34,376 nt of DNA, taken from Nitrospira sp. (lineage in GTDB: Bacteria > Nitrospirota > Nitrospiria > Nitrospirales > Nitrospiraceae). Under the pieces are notes generated by a model, which was given only the letters and a program-made list of their open reading frames with translations, did not search any database and was not told where the DNA came from. Positions 1-8,313 of the stretch are shown one piece after another. The stretch spans positions 1 through 34,376 of the forward strand of contig JAJFBJ010000030.1 of NCBI GenBank assembly GCA_020697375.1. The letters run 5' to 3'. Made by a program: the position numbers and the translations under genes. The first letter of the stretch is position 1; the number at the start of each line of letters is the position of its first letter.

Positions 1-24
1 AATACATAAAAATGGAAATTCCGA

Positions 25-52
25 TTGACAGGTCGAAAAAGAACTCTAAGGT
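25..52 (+). promoter_or_regulatory. Possible sigma70-type promoter for the DUF3015 gene
   Basis: A perfect TTGACA (25-30) is followed after 16 bases by TAAGGT (47-52), which is a poor -10 match (3 of 6). It lies about 75 bases before the chosen start at 129. The 11-mer GATTGACAGGT that contains the -35 box recurs at 11459-11469. The call rests mainly on the -35 box. Confidence 0.3.
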
Positions 53-128
53 AAGGATGCGGCTTGCGGATATCAGCGAAACTACTTCGCGAGAATGCGC
101 TGACAGAAACCTATGGAAAGGAGATCGT

Positions 129-641
129 ATGACACGACGTTGGCTCATGGCATTCACAGGGGTTCTGATCGGCCTTCAGGTCAGCGTGGCATTCGCAGTC
201 AACCCCGATCACGGACCGGGATGTGGATTGGGAAAACTGGCCTGGTCCGACTACAAGAGCCCGAAAAACATTGCTCCCCAGGTTATGATGGCGACCACCA
301 ACGCTACGTTCGGCAGTCAAACGTTCGGGATCAGCTTCGGAACCTCCGGCTGCACCAATGATGGCAAGGTCATGGCTGAACATCGCACGAGCCTCTTCGT
401 CGCCAATGCGTTCGGCACTCTTTCGGAGGAAATGGCGAGAGGAGGCGGAGAGCATCTGACTGCGTTGGCGACCTTGATGGCGGTGCCGGAGCAAGATCAG
501 TCGGCGTTCTTCGCGATGGCCCAACAACAATATGGCTCACTGGTCGAAGCCGGCGAGACCTCTTCCGTTGCTTTCATCAAGGTCCTTCAAGAGGCGATGA
601 CGAAGCATCCGATCCTCGCCCAAGCATCAGGAACACGCTGA
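129..641 (+). CDS. Exported DUF3015 family protein
   Basis: This is a 170-residue protein with a Sec-type signal peptide (about residues 1-22, ending in VAFA before VNPDHG). The mature part has the DUF3015 hallmarks: a GCGLG motif just after the signal, a TTNATFGSQTFGI-like block and a following GTSGC, so two conserved cysteines are in place. The family is usually about 150-180 residues and has no established function; a periplasmic or outer-envelope role is likely. The frame stays open upstream to 12, but the ATG at 129 follows AAAGGAG (117-123) at ideal spacing and starts exactly at a signal peptide, so it is preferred. No partner gene is close downstream, and it looks monocistronic. Confidence 0.8.
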   Translation: MTRRWLMAFTGVLIGLQVSVAFAVNPDHGPGCGLGKLAWSDYKSPKNIAPQVMMATTNATFGSQTFGISFGTSGCTNDGKVMAEHRTSLFVANAFGTLSEEMARGGGEHLTALATLMAVPEQDQSAFFAMAQQQYGSLVEAGETSSVAFIKVLQEAMTKHPILAQASGTR

Positions 642-969
642 GAAAGTGCGATGAAATCACGTCCACAGCGAGCCATATATAAGCCTGGCGTCCGGATTCG
701 AAGCCCGATCGATTCACTGTGATTGCTATGCAAGTCCAGTTGCCCAAATTCTCTCCGGATGACGGACCATCGTTCCAAAGACGCCGGACTGTTTGGATTT
801 TGTCTTCTCAAGTGATGGTTCATTTGCACCGCGAATGGTGCGGTTCCACCATCTGAAATCCAGATATTCCAACCGTCCCGCCGTCCTTCGACGTGTAACC
901 CCCTGATTTGGCATTGCTCAAACCTACGTTCCCTGAGGCTCTCTGTTTGCATCATCGAAGGGAGAATGC
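642..969. other. Non-coding stretch before the response regulator
   Basis: No convincing gene was seen on either strand in these 328 bases. A small inverted repeat, GCACC (826-830) with GGTGC (837-841), is present. A TGTAACC at 894-900 resembles the ECF -35-like element proposed at 2486, but the expected -10 partner is absent. The ribosome-binding site of the next gene (AAGGGAG, about 958-964) closes the interval. Confidence 0.5.
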
Positions 970-1440
970 ATGACGAGCCTTATACCAATGGAGGTCACCG
1001 TGGGAATGCTCTGGCCGTTTGGGCTCAGTACGGGAGACAAGGTCTCTCTCGGCCGCGTGTTGGTGGTGGATGACGAGGAGTCGATTCGAAGTCTGCTCCG
1101 CACGATGTTGACACAGGCGGGGTATGATGTGGAGGAAGCGGAAGACGGGGGCAGGGCCGTAGACATCTTGAACAGCGGCGACAATCCGCTCATGGTCGAT
1201 GTCATCATGTGTGATATCCGGATGCCGCATATCGACGGGACGGAGGCGATTGCATATTTTCGCGCCCAATACCCCTCTCTCCCGGTGATCGTGTTGACCG
1301 GCTATTACGATGAGCAGCTCGCCTACAGCCTGCTCAAGCAAGGTGTCGTGGGATATCTGGAAAAACCGGCGGAGCGAAAGAGGATTCTTTCGTCCGTCGC
1401 CCAAGCTATCGCTCAACGTCGAATCAGTTTCTATCCGTGA
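970..1440 (+). CDS. Single-domain (CheY-like) response regulator
   Basis: This 156-residue protein consists of one receiver domain (about residues 28-150) after a short N-terminal extension. The acidic pair D34-D35 (VVDDEES), phosphoacceptor D82 (CDIRMP), T110 (VLTG) and K132 (LEKP) are all present, so it should be phosphorylatable. There is no output domain, so it probably acts by protein-protein contact or passes phosphate on. No histidine kinase is adjacent; the nearest is the dCache kinase at 12884. The ATG at 970 has AAGGGAG just upstream. A later in-frame ATG at 988 would trim the extension without touching the domain. The partner kinase and target cannot be read from the context. Confidence 0.88.
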   Translation: MTSLIPMEVTVGMLWPFGLSTGDKVSLGRVLVVDDEESIRSLLRTMLTQAGYDVEEAEDGGRAVDILNSGDNPLMVDVIMCDIRMPHIDGTEAIAYFRAQYPSLPVIVLTGYYDEQLAYSLLKQGVVGYLEKPAERKRILSSVAQAIAQRRISFYP

Positions 1441-1587
1441 TGCCGTGCGATCAGCGCTTTTCAATGCCTTGGGCAAGAGTCAGCGGTGGCTCCTTGCCTG
1501 CCTATCCTGGTTCCGTTTGATTTCCGATCGGCAGCTTCTTAGAATCCTTGGACAAGAACGTAACTAAAACCAGGAGGACCGGTAGCT

Positions 1588-2253
1588 ATGGCTGATCGTG
1601 CGCGCCGATGGATCAACAGGACGCCTCTCCATCACTTGGCTGCCTCCAGCCTGCTGGGTGCGATTCTCATGGGAATCTTTCCCGTTACTCTCCATGCGGC
1701 ACAAGGTGGCAAGACAGAGGTATTGCCCATGCAAAAAGCCGCGCCCGCGGTGGTGTTCCTCGAAACCACGGGTCAGGAGGCGGATTTGCGGCGTGAGCTG
1801 CGATCCAAGAACAGGGCCAATGAGCTTGGCGCCTCGGCTTCGCAGGTGCTGTTCTCGCAAGCGCCGACGGGGAGTTTTGGTTTCATCGCCCCGCATTTTT
1901 TAGGCATGGCCCTGGTGACGCAGAGTCCAGACCTCACGTTGAAACGGGTGGCATCCGCACCGAATGCCTATGAAGTGCACAAGCTGGCCGATGGAAGCGG
2001 GATGCTCGTAGGATTCGTGGGGTCGGACCTCATGGCTCAGTTACGATCCAGTCACCGGCCCAAGACGATCCGCCTCGCGCTCCATTCGAATCCATCGGAC
2101 CAGGCCGCGCACATTATTGCGGTGCCGCTGGTGAAATTGGCCGCGGACCGGATGCCGACCCGGCTCGATCCCAAAAATCCGGACGGCCCGGTCATATTCG
2201 AGATGGACCTGCAAAGCAGTACCAGCCGTCCCTCGACACATGGCGGCCAATAG
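1588..2253 (+). CDS. Exported protein of unknown function
   Basis: I do not recognise a family for this 221-residue protein. A strong Shine-Dalgarno AGGAGG (1572-1577) precedes the ATG. The N-terminus has a basic stretch, a hydrophobic helix (about residues 16-37) and a plausible cleavage after LHAA, so it is predicted to be exported. The mature part lacks cysteines and obvious catalytic motifs; it reads as a mixed alpha/beta soluble domain with a Ser/Pro-rich tail. It sits between a stand-alone receiver protein and the ECF-sigma operon with 264 untranslated bases after it, so it appears to be its own unit. Confidence 0.65.
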   Translation: MADRARRWINRTPLHHLAASSLLGAILMGIFPVTLHAAQGGKTEVLPMQKAAPAVVFLETTGQEADLRRELRSKNRANELGASASQVLFSQAPTGSFGFIAPHFLGMALVTQSPDLTLKRVASAPNAYEVHKLADGSGMLVGFVGSDLMAQLRSSHRPKTIRLALHSNPSDQAAHIIAVPLVKLAADRMPTRLDPKNPDGPVIFEMDLQSSTSRPSTHGGQ

Positions 2254-2485
2254 GGCCATTGTCTTGGTTGAGACATCCGGGACTACGGCATGCCGGGCAT
2301 CTTCTGCACGCGCAAGTTGCTCGATGCGAGTCTTGCTGGTCATTGTCCATCCAAATGTCATCTGGGCAATGCATACATCGAAGGCATCATAGCCACCGCT
2401 GTCACCAGCTAGCTGGGGTCTTGCCACGATTTTCCCGATTATCCTGCCACGTTTCCATCGCCCGCCGGGAATTTTCCCAGGTCTG

Positions 2486-2512
2486 TAACCTTCTGCAGTC
2501 CTGCCGCGACTT
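2486..2512 (+). promoter_or_regulatory. Possible ECF-type promoter of the sigma-mdtABC operon
   Basis: TGTAACC (2486-2492) carries the AAC core typical of ECF -35 elements and is followed after 16 bases by CGAC (2509-2512). Architecture and spacing match the general ECF pattern (AAC-containing -35, 16-17 base spacer, CG-containing -10). It lies directly before the sigma gene, as an autoregulated promoter would. A start near 2518 would leave roughly a 100-base leader before the preferred start codon. The motif is short, so chance is possible. Confidence 0.35.
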
Positions 2513-2622
2513 GAAGTGTGAAGAACATTCACTTCTGTGGTTGGGAAGACGGATTAGGATATGATGCTGAATCGACAGATAGATCAGGCCGGGAAGGCCG
2601 ATTCACGGGAGTGCAGGAACTC

Positions 2623-3210
2623 GTGTCCGATGATGCGGAAATTATCGACCGGGTCTTGCAGGGTGAGATCGATCGGTTCGCGGAGTTGATCGACCGGCAT
2701 CGGCAACATGTATTGAAAATCGTGAACGGGCATGTCCCGGCCGACCGAGTGGCAGAAGTCGCCCATGATGTCTTTGTCCGCGCCTATCGCGGTCTGCCGC
2801 GGTTCTCTGGACGAGTCCCTTTTGAGCATTGGTTGGCCCGCCTGGCCGTTCGAGCCTGCTACGACTTCTGGCGGGCCAGCCGTCGGGAGGATGTCCCGGT
2901 GAGTTCGTTGACGAAGGACCAGGCAGGATGGCTTGATCGCGCGCTCGCGGCGCAATCGGATGAGCAGTTTCGGGAACAGGCCGGCCGGCGTGAATCGTTG
3001 GAAGTGTTGGACTGGGCGCTCGCACAGTTGTCTCCTGAAAACCGCCTGGTACTGACGCTGGTGTATCTCGAAGGCCGTTCCGTTCGTGAGGCGGCTGACC
3101 TGTTGGGCTGGAGTCTCGTCAACGTGAAGGTCCGGTGCCATCGAGCCAGGCAGGCATTGCGTACCCTGTTTCAAGAATGGGAGGAGCAACAACATGAGCG
3201 CGCCTCATAA
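2623..3210 (+). CDS. ECF-family RNA polymerase sigma factor (CnrH-like position)
   Basis: The protein is about 195 residues from the preferred GTG at 2623, which follows CAGGAA and gives an N-terminus typical of ECF factors (SDDAEIIDRVLQGE). The frame stays open to a GTG at 2518, but that lacks a ribosome-binding site and would fall at the proposed promoter start. Sigma region 2 covers about residues 8-88, with the VAHDVFVRAYRGLPRF core-binding/-10 helix and FEHWLARLAVRACYDF. Region 4 covers about residues 130-185 and ends in a helix-turn-helix (REAADLLGWSLVNVKVRCHR). Regions 1 and 3 are absent, as expected. The stop overlaps the next gene by 17 bases. Gene order (sigma, one-helix protein, metal-sensor-like protein, efflux pump) suggests it transcribes this operon in response to an envelope signal. 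Confidence 0.88.
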   Translation: MSDDAEIIDRVLQGEIDRFAELIDRHRQHVLKIVNGHVPADRVAEVAHDVFVRAYRGLPRFSGRVPFEHWLARLAVRACYDFWRASRREDVPVSSLTKDQAGWLDRALAAQSDEQFREQAGRRESLEVLDWALAQLSPENRLVLTLVYLEGRSVREAADLLGWSLVNVKVRCHRARQALRTLFQEWEEQQHERAS

Positions 3211-3505
3211 CAAACCTCCCGAGCACATGGAACGCATTTTCGCGCAGGCCCATCGCTTGCGCCAGGATGCGGACGTCGGAAACGACTGGATTCATGGAAT
3301 CATGCGAGCGGCCCGGCAAGAGGCCGAAGAACAGTCCTATTCCGCCATGTTCGACTGGGCGGAGCCGTTGATCTGGCGCGCCGCAGCCGTGGCCGCGCTC
3401 GTGGCGGCACTGTTCGCCGGCTCGGTCGTCGCCTATACCAGTCAACAATCCAATGCAGTCGCAGCCCTGTGGCTGGAAGAGTTCGACGCAGGATCGCCGC
3501 TGTAA
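3194..3505 (+). CDS. Small single-helix membrane protein, candidate anti-sigma factor (CnrY-like)
   Basis: This 103-residue protein has one transmembrane helix (about residues 60-81), a cytoplasmic N-terminal arm of about 58 residues and a short periplasmic tail. It has no cysteines, so it is not a zinc-binding ZAS-type anti-sigma factor. Its size and topology match CnrY, the roughly 95-residue anti-sigma factor of the Cnr system, whose N-terminal arm wraps the sigma factor. Sequence similarity to CnrY itself is not obvious to me; the call rests on position, overlap with the sigma gene (17 bases), topology and length. The start codon follows GGGAGGAG (3179-3186). Translational coupling would keep sigma and anti-sigma in balance. 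Confidence 0.6.
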   Translation: MSAPHNKPPEHMERIFAQAHRLRQDADVGNDWIHGIMRAARQEAEEQSYSAMFDWAEPLIWRAAAVAALVAALFAGSVVAYTSQQSNAVAALWLEEFDAGSPL

Positions 3506-3539
3506 GTGTTAACAAGTTGGAGACTAGGAGACGACGGAC

Positions 3540-3962
3540 ATGTCACGCGCCACCTTATGGACCGGGCTCATCATACTGTTTGTTGCCGGGGCGCTCACGG
3601 GCTCAGTCGGGACGTCGCTCTATTATCAATACGAGGATGAACAACGATGGGATCGGGGGCCGGCGGCTCGACAGGAGCGAATCATGAAGCGGTTGACCCA
3701 GGAACTCTCGTTGTCTCCCTCCCAACAGGCGGACATCGAACCGATCGTCCACCGCGCGCATCTCGATATGTTGCTGGTGCGGGTTCAACATCAACCGGAC
3801 ATTGACCGGATTCTCGATCTGGGCATGGAAGCGCTCAAGGCGAAATTGTCACCGGAACAACAGGGCAGGCTGGACGGGCTCCATGCTCAACTTCAACGGC
3901 GCTGGCAATTGACCCGTGACTATGTGCGGCAGGCGCAGGACAAAATGGGGCGGAAGGAATAG
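3540..3962 (+). CDS. Membrane-anchored periplasmic heavy-metal-sensor-like protein (CnrX/ZraP-type)
   Basis: The protein has 140 residues with an N-terminal membrane anchor (about residues 6-28) and an otherwise helical periplasmic domain. Two LSPxQQ repeats ([14 protein letters not shown] at about 56-69 and LSPEQQGRL at about 103-111) are the signature of the CnrX/ZraP/Spy-like metal-resistance sensor fold. Candidate ligands include H71, H74, H84, H115 and several acidic residues, but I cannot map them onto the CnrX site. It starts 34 bases after the one-helix protein and ends 2 bases before mdtA. The inferred role is to sense metal or envelope stress in the periplasm and release the sigma factor through the preceding protein. 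A chaperone role is the alternative. Confidence 0.72.
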   Translation: MSRATLWTGLIILFVAGALTGSVGTSLYYQYEDEQRWDRGPAARQERIMKRLTQELSLSPSQQADIEPIVHRAHLDMLLVRVQHQPDIDRILDLGMEALKAKLSPEQQGRLDGLHAQLQRRWQLTRDYVRQAQDKMGRKE

Positions 3963-3964
3963 TC

Positions 3965-5206
3965 ATGATGGCTCAGTCTGAAGGATTTCCCGCTGTTCTG
4001 AAGCGCTGGCTCATCGGATTGTCGGCGGCCAGTCTGCTGGCGGTGGGAGTCTATGCCTTGATGACCATATCCGGCGAGGCGCAACAGCGCGGCGCGGAGA
4101 ACCGTCCCGCGATGGCGGCGCGAAGCACCCCCGTGGTGGCGACTGCCGCCAAAACCGGTGAGATCAGCATTTACCTGAACGGCCTGGGATCGGTCACTCC
4201 CCTGAATACCGTGACGGTCAGGAGCCGTGTGGACGGGCAATTGATGAGGGTATTGTTCAAGGAAGGGCAACTCGTGCGCAGCGGCGATCTGCTGGCGGAG
4301 ATCGATCCGCGTCCGTTCGAGGTGCAGTTGGTCCAGGCCCAAGGGCAGATGGCCCGCGATCAGGCGCAGCTGAAGAATGCCCAGTTGGATCTGCAGCGAT
4401 ATCAGGACCTGTACAAGCAGAATTACATTCCGAAGCAGCAGGTCGATACGCAGGAAGCTTTGCTGCGCCAATATGAAGGGATCATCCAGGCCAACCAGGG
4501 ACAGATCGACAATGCCAAGCTGCAGCTGGCCTATTCCCGCATCACGGCGCCCATCAGCGGGCGGGTAGGGCTTCGCCTCGTGGATGCCGGGAATATCGTG
4601 CACGCGAGCGATCCCACCGGATTGCTGGTGATCACCCAATTACAGCCGATCACCGTCATATTTACCCTGGCGGAAGACAATCTGCCCGCCGTGCTCGAAC
4701 GTCTCAAGGCCGGAAAACAATTGGTCGTGGAGGCATTCGACCGAGAGCAGAAACGCAAACTGGCCACGGGAACACTCCTCACGGTGGATAATCAGATCGA
4801 CCCGAATACCGGAACCGTCCGGTTGAAGGCGGTGTTTCCCAATGATGCCGGTGAGCTGTTCCCAAATCAGTTCGTGAACGCCCGTCTGCTGCTGGATATC
4901 AAGCGGGGCGTGACCGTGGTTCCCTCTGCCGCAATCCAGCGTGGTCCGAAAGGAGCCTTCGTGTACGTGGTCAAGACCGAAGACCAAACCGTCACTGTGC
5001 GGGAAGTGACCGTGGGAGTGTCGCAGGGAGAAGAGGCCTCGATCGAGGCGGGGCTGTCGCCGGATGAGCTGGTCGTCGTGGATGGAACCGAAAAACTGCG
5101 TGAAGGCAGCAAGGTCGAGCTGAGACCTTCGAGCGGGCCTGTTCCGGCGAGCCAGGAGGTCCCGCCGGCGGAAGCTGAACCGGTGAAACAAGGAAACCGG
5201 ACGTGA
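3965..5206 (+). CDS. mdtA: RND efflux periplasmic adaptor (membrane fusion protein), MdtA-like
   Basis: At 413 residues this is close to E. coli MdtA (about 415). An N-terminal signal/anchor helix (about residues 15-32) leads into a first half-motif of the biotinyl-lipoyl domain ([20 protein letters not shown]), a long alpha-helical hairpin (about residues 120-185), the second lipoyl half ([20 protein letters not shown]), then beta-barrel and membrane-proximal domains. The adaptor links the inner-membrane RND trimer to an outer-membrane channel. It begins 2 bases after the sensor-like gene and overlaps mdtB by 4 bases (GTGA), so it is co-translated with both. The C-terminal tail (about residues 385-413) is Pro/Glu-rich and probably disordered. 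Confidence 0.92.
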   Translation: MMAQSEGFPAVLKRWLIGLSAASLLAVGVYALMTISGEAQQRGAENRPAMAARSTPVVATAAKTGEISIYLNGLGSVTPLNTVTVRSRVDGQLMRVLFKEGQLVRSGDLLAEIDPRPFEVQLVQAQGQMARDQAQLKNAQLDLQRYQDLYKQNYIPKQQVDTQEALLRQYEGIIQANQGQIDNAKLQLAYSRITAPISGRVGLRLVDAGNIVHASDPTGLLVITQLQPITVIFTLAEDNLPAVLERLKAGKQLVVEAFDREQKRKLATGTLLTVDNQIDPNTGTVRLKAVFPNDAGELFPNQFVNARLLLDIKRGVTVVPSAAIQRGPKGAFVYVVKTEDQTVTVREVTVGVSQGEEASIEAGLSPDELVVVDGTEKLREGSKVELRPSSGPVPASQEVPPAEAEPVKQGNRT

Positions 5207-8200
5207 ATCCCTCGCGGCTCTTCATCCTGCGGCCGGTGGCGACGGTCCTGACGATGGTCGCGATCCTTCTGGCGGGCGCCATAGCCTATCGCCAGTTGCC
5301 TGTTTCCGCGCTTCCGCAAGTCGATTATCCGACCATTCAAGTGCTCACGTTTTACCCGGGCGCCGGGCCGGACGTCATGGCCTCTTCCATCACTGCGCCG
5401 CTGGAACGGCAGTTCGGGCAAATGCCCGGGCTGAACCAAATGACCTCAGCAAGTTCAGGCGGGAGTTCGGTCATCACGTTGCAGTTCAGCCTCGAAATCA
5501 ATCTGGACGTGGCCGAGCAGGAGGTCCAGGCGGCGATGAATGCCGCGGCCACGTTCCTGCCGCGCGATCTCCCGGCGCCGCCGGTCTATAACAAGGTCAA
5601 TCCGGCGGACGCGCCGATTCTCACACTGGCCTTGACCTCTGCCACCCTGCCTCTGCCGCAGGTTCGTGATTTCGCGGAAACCCGGTTCGCCCAGAAGATT
5701 TCGCAGCTCTCGGGGGTCGGCCTGGTGAGCATCAGCGGCGGGCAGCGTCCCGCTGTGCGGATTCAAGCGAATCCACGGGCGCTGGCGTCCTATGGGTTGA
5801 CGCTAGAGGATCTTCGGTCCGTGGTCGCCGCCGCCAACGTCAACCAGGCAAAAGGCGGGTTCGACGGACCCCGGCGCGCGTCGATCATCAACGCCACGGA
5901 CCAGTTATTTGCCGGCAAGGACTATGAGCCGCTGATCGTCGCCTATCGCAACGGCGGACCGGTCCACCTGTCGGACGTGGCCGAAGTGATCGACGACGTG
6001 GAAAATACGAAGCAGGCGGCCTGGATGAATGAGACGCCGGCGGTGATCGTCAATATACAGCGCCAGCCCGGGACCAACGTCATTGAAGTCGTCGACCGGG
6101 TCAAAGGTTTGCTGCCGCAGTTGAAAAATACCTTGCCCTCGTCGGTGCAGGTGACGGTGCTCACCGACCGCACGACCTCTATCCGTGCGACGGTCCGCGA
6201 TGTGCAGTTCGAATTGGTCCTGGCGGTGGCGCTCGTCATTCTGGTGATCTTTTTGTTTCTGCGGACCTTGTCCGCCACGGTAATCCCGGCCGCGGCAGTG
6301 CCGATGTCGCTGATCGGCACGTTTGGAATCATGTACCTGATGGGGTTCAGCCTGAACAACCTCACATTGATGGCGCTGACGATATCCACCGGCTTCGTCG
6401 TGGACGATGCGATCGTCATGATCGAAAATATCGCGCGCTATATCGAGCGGGGGGATTCACCGCTTCAGGCCGCTCTGAAGGGATCGAAACAAATTGCCTT
6501 TACCATTCTGTCGTTGACCGTCTCCTTGATCGCCGTGCTGATCCCCCTGCTGTTCATGGGCGATGTCGTCGGGCGCTTGTTCCGGGAGTTCGCCGTGACG
6601 CTCAGTATCACCATTTTGATTTCGGCGGTCGTGTCACTGACCCTCACGCCGATGATGTCCGCCAGGCTGTTGGGGGTTAGAGGGACGAAGCAGCCCGGCC
6701 GCGTCCATCGGTTCTCGCAAGAGATTCTGGATCGCATCATGGTCGGGTATGGCGCAAGCTTACGCTGGGTACTCCGCCATCAGAAGGCCACGTTGGTCGT
6801 GACGATGGGAACGGTGATCTTGACGGTGGCGCTGTACATCCTGATTCCCAAGGGCTTTTTTCCGATTCAGGATACGGGTGTCATTCTCGGCATGACGGAA
6901 GCGCCGCAATCCGTGTCGTTCAGAACGATGGAAGATCGGCAGCAGGCCCTGGCTCGCGCGATCATGGAAGAACCCTCGGTGGAAAGCTTGTCGTCGTTCA
7001 TCGGCGTCGACGGAACCAATACGACCCTCAACAGCGGACGTATGTACATCAACTTGAAGCCGCTGGAGGAACGGCGCGCGGCCGGAGACATCATCCGTAG
7101 CCTGGAGACGCGGGCCGCGGAGGTGGACGGGATCACGCTGCACATGCAACCGGTGCAGGATCTCACGGTCGAAGACCGCGTCAGCCGCACCCAGTTCCAA
7201 TACACGTTGGAAGACGCCGATCCCGAGGAATTGAATCGCTGGGCTCCCAGACTCCTTGAGGCCCTTCAGCTGCGGCCTGAACTTCGGGATGTCAGCAGCG
7301 ATCAGCAGAATCAAGGACTGGCCTCCATGCTGGTGATCGACCGCAATACGGCGTCCCGGCTCGGCATCACGCCGCAGATCATCACCGACACGCTGTACGA
7401 TGCGTTTGGCCAGCGCCAGGTGTCCACCATATTCACCCAACTGAACCAGTACCGCGTCATTCTGGAAGTGATGCCGGAGTTTCAAAAAGGTCCGGAAGCC
7501 CTGCATTTGCTGGAGGTGCGGGGCAGCGGGGGGCCGGTGCCGCTGAACGTATTCACCAGAGTCAAGGAAATCACCGTGCCCCTCGTGATCAGCCGGCAGG
7601 GACAATTCCCCGCGGTGACGATCTCGTTCAATCTCGCGCCGGCAAGTTCACTGGGCGATGCGGTGGAGGCGATCCGGCAGGTCACGAAGGAGCTGGGGCT
7701 GCCGCCGAGCATTCGCGGGAGTTTCCAGGGCGCGGCGCAGGCATTTCAAACAGCCTTAGGAAACCAACCTCTGCTGATCTTGGCGGCCTTGGTGACGGTC
7801 TATATCGTGCTCGGTATCTTGTATGAGAGCTACATCCATCCCCTGACGATCCTTTCGACGTTGCCTTCGGCGGGAGTCGGCGCGCTGCTGGCTTTAATGC
7901 TGTTCCGCATGGAGTTCGGCGTCATTGCGCTCATCGGCATCATCCTGCTGATCGGGATCGTCAAGAAGAACGCGATCATGATGATCGATTTCGCCCTGGA
8001 GGCGGAACGTTACGCCGGTAAGCGGCCGGAAGAGGCGATTTATGAAGCCGCTCTCCTGCGATTCCGACCCATCATGATGACCACGATGGCGGCTCTTCTC
8101 GGCGCGTTGCCGCTGGCAATGGGGTCAGGGGTGGGTTCGGAGCTGCGGAGACCGCTCGGGATTGCCATCGTCGGAGGGCTGGTCTTGAGCCAATTGCTGA

Positions 8201-8313
8201 CTCTCTATACGACACCGGTGGTCTACCTCGCGCTTGATCGGCTGGCTGCGCGGTTCCGCTCGGACCGGCGCCAGGTTCCGGTCTCCGAGGCGCTGCCCAT
8301 AGGTCCGCGATGA
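5203..8313 (+). CDS. mdtB: RND multidrug efflux permease, MdtB-like
   Basis: This 1036-residue inner-membrane proton antiporter has strong, colinear resemblance to E. coli MdtB from the N-terminal [11 protein letters not shown] onward, including [13 protein letters not shown], the [13 protein letters not shown] segment and the [12 protein letters not shown] helix. The TM4 proton-relay pair is D401-D402 and the TM10 lysine is K922 ([12 protein letters not shown]). Twelve transmembrane helices and two large periplasmic loops are as expected. In E. coli, MdtB and MdtC form a mixed trimer (two B, one C) that exports bile salts, novobiocin and related compounds. The start is a GTG overlapping mdtA by four bases, and the stop overlaps mdtC (ATGA). 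Two stretches near the 3' end are almost identical at DNA level to mdtC. Confidence 0.95.
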   Translation: MNPSRLFILRPVATVLTMVAILLAGAIAYRQLPVSALPQVDYPTIQVLTFYPGAGPDVMASSITAPLERQFGQMPGLNQMTSASSGGSSVITLQFSLEINLDVAEQEVQAAMNAAATFLPRDLPAPPVYNKVNPADAPILTLALTSATLPLPQVRDFAETRFAQKISQLSGVGLVSISGGQRPAVRIQANPRALASYGLTLEDLRSVVAAANVNQAKGGFDGPRRASIINATDQLFAGKDYEPLIVAYRNGGPVHLSDVAEVIDDVENTKQAAWMNETPAVIVNIQRQPGTNVIEVVDRVKGLLPQLKNTLPSSVQVTVLTDRTTSIRATVRDVQFELVLAVALVILVIFLFLRTLSATVIPAAAVPMSLIGTFGIMYLMGFSLNNLTLMALTISTGFVVDDAIVMIENIARYIERGDSPLQAALKGSKQIAFTILSLTVSLIAVLIPLLFMGDVVGRLFREFAVTLSITILISAVVSLTLTPMMSARLLGVRGTKQPGRVHRFSQEILDRIMVGYGASLRWVLRHQKATLVVTMGTVILTVALYILIPKGFFPIQDTGVILGMTEAPQSVSFRTMEDRQQALARAIMEEPSVESLSSFIGVDGTNTTLNSGRMYINLKPLEERRAAGDIIRSLETRAAEVDGITLHMQPVQDLTVEDRVSRTQFQYTLEDADPEELNRWAPRLLEALQLRPELRDVSSDQQNQGLASMLVIDRNTASRLGITPQIITDTLYDAFGQRQVSTIFTQLNQYRVILEVMPEFQKGPEALHLLEVRGSGGPVPLNVFTRVKEITVPLVISRQGQFPAVTISFNLAPASSLGDAVEAIRQVTKELGLPPSIRGSFQGAAQAFQTALGNQPLLILAALVTVYIVLGILYESYIHPLTILSTLPSAGVGALLALMLFRMEFGVIALIGIILLIGIVKKNAIMMIDFALEAERYAGKRPEEAIYEAALLRFRPIMMTTMAALLGALPLAMGSGVGSELRRPLGIAIVGGLVLSQLLTLYTTPVVYLALDRLAARFRSDRRQVPVSEALPIGPR

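Noticed and set aside
690..706. T-loop-like GGATTCGAAGCCC suggesting a tRNA
   Set aside because: No matching acceptor stem, anticodon arm or D-loop could be found around it.
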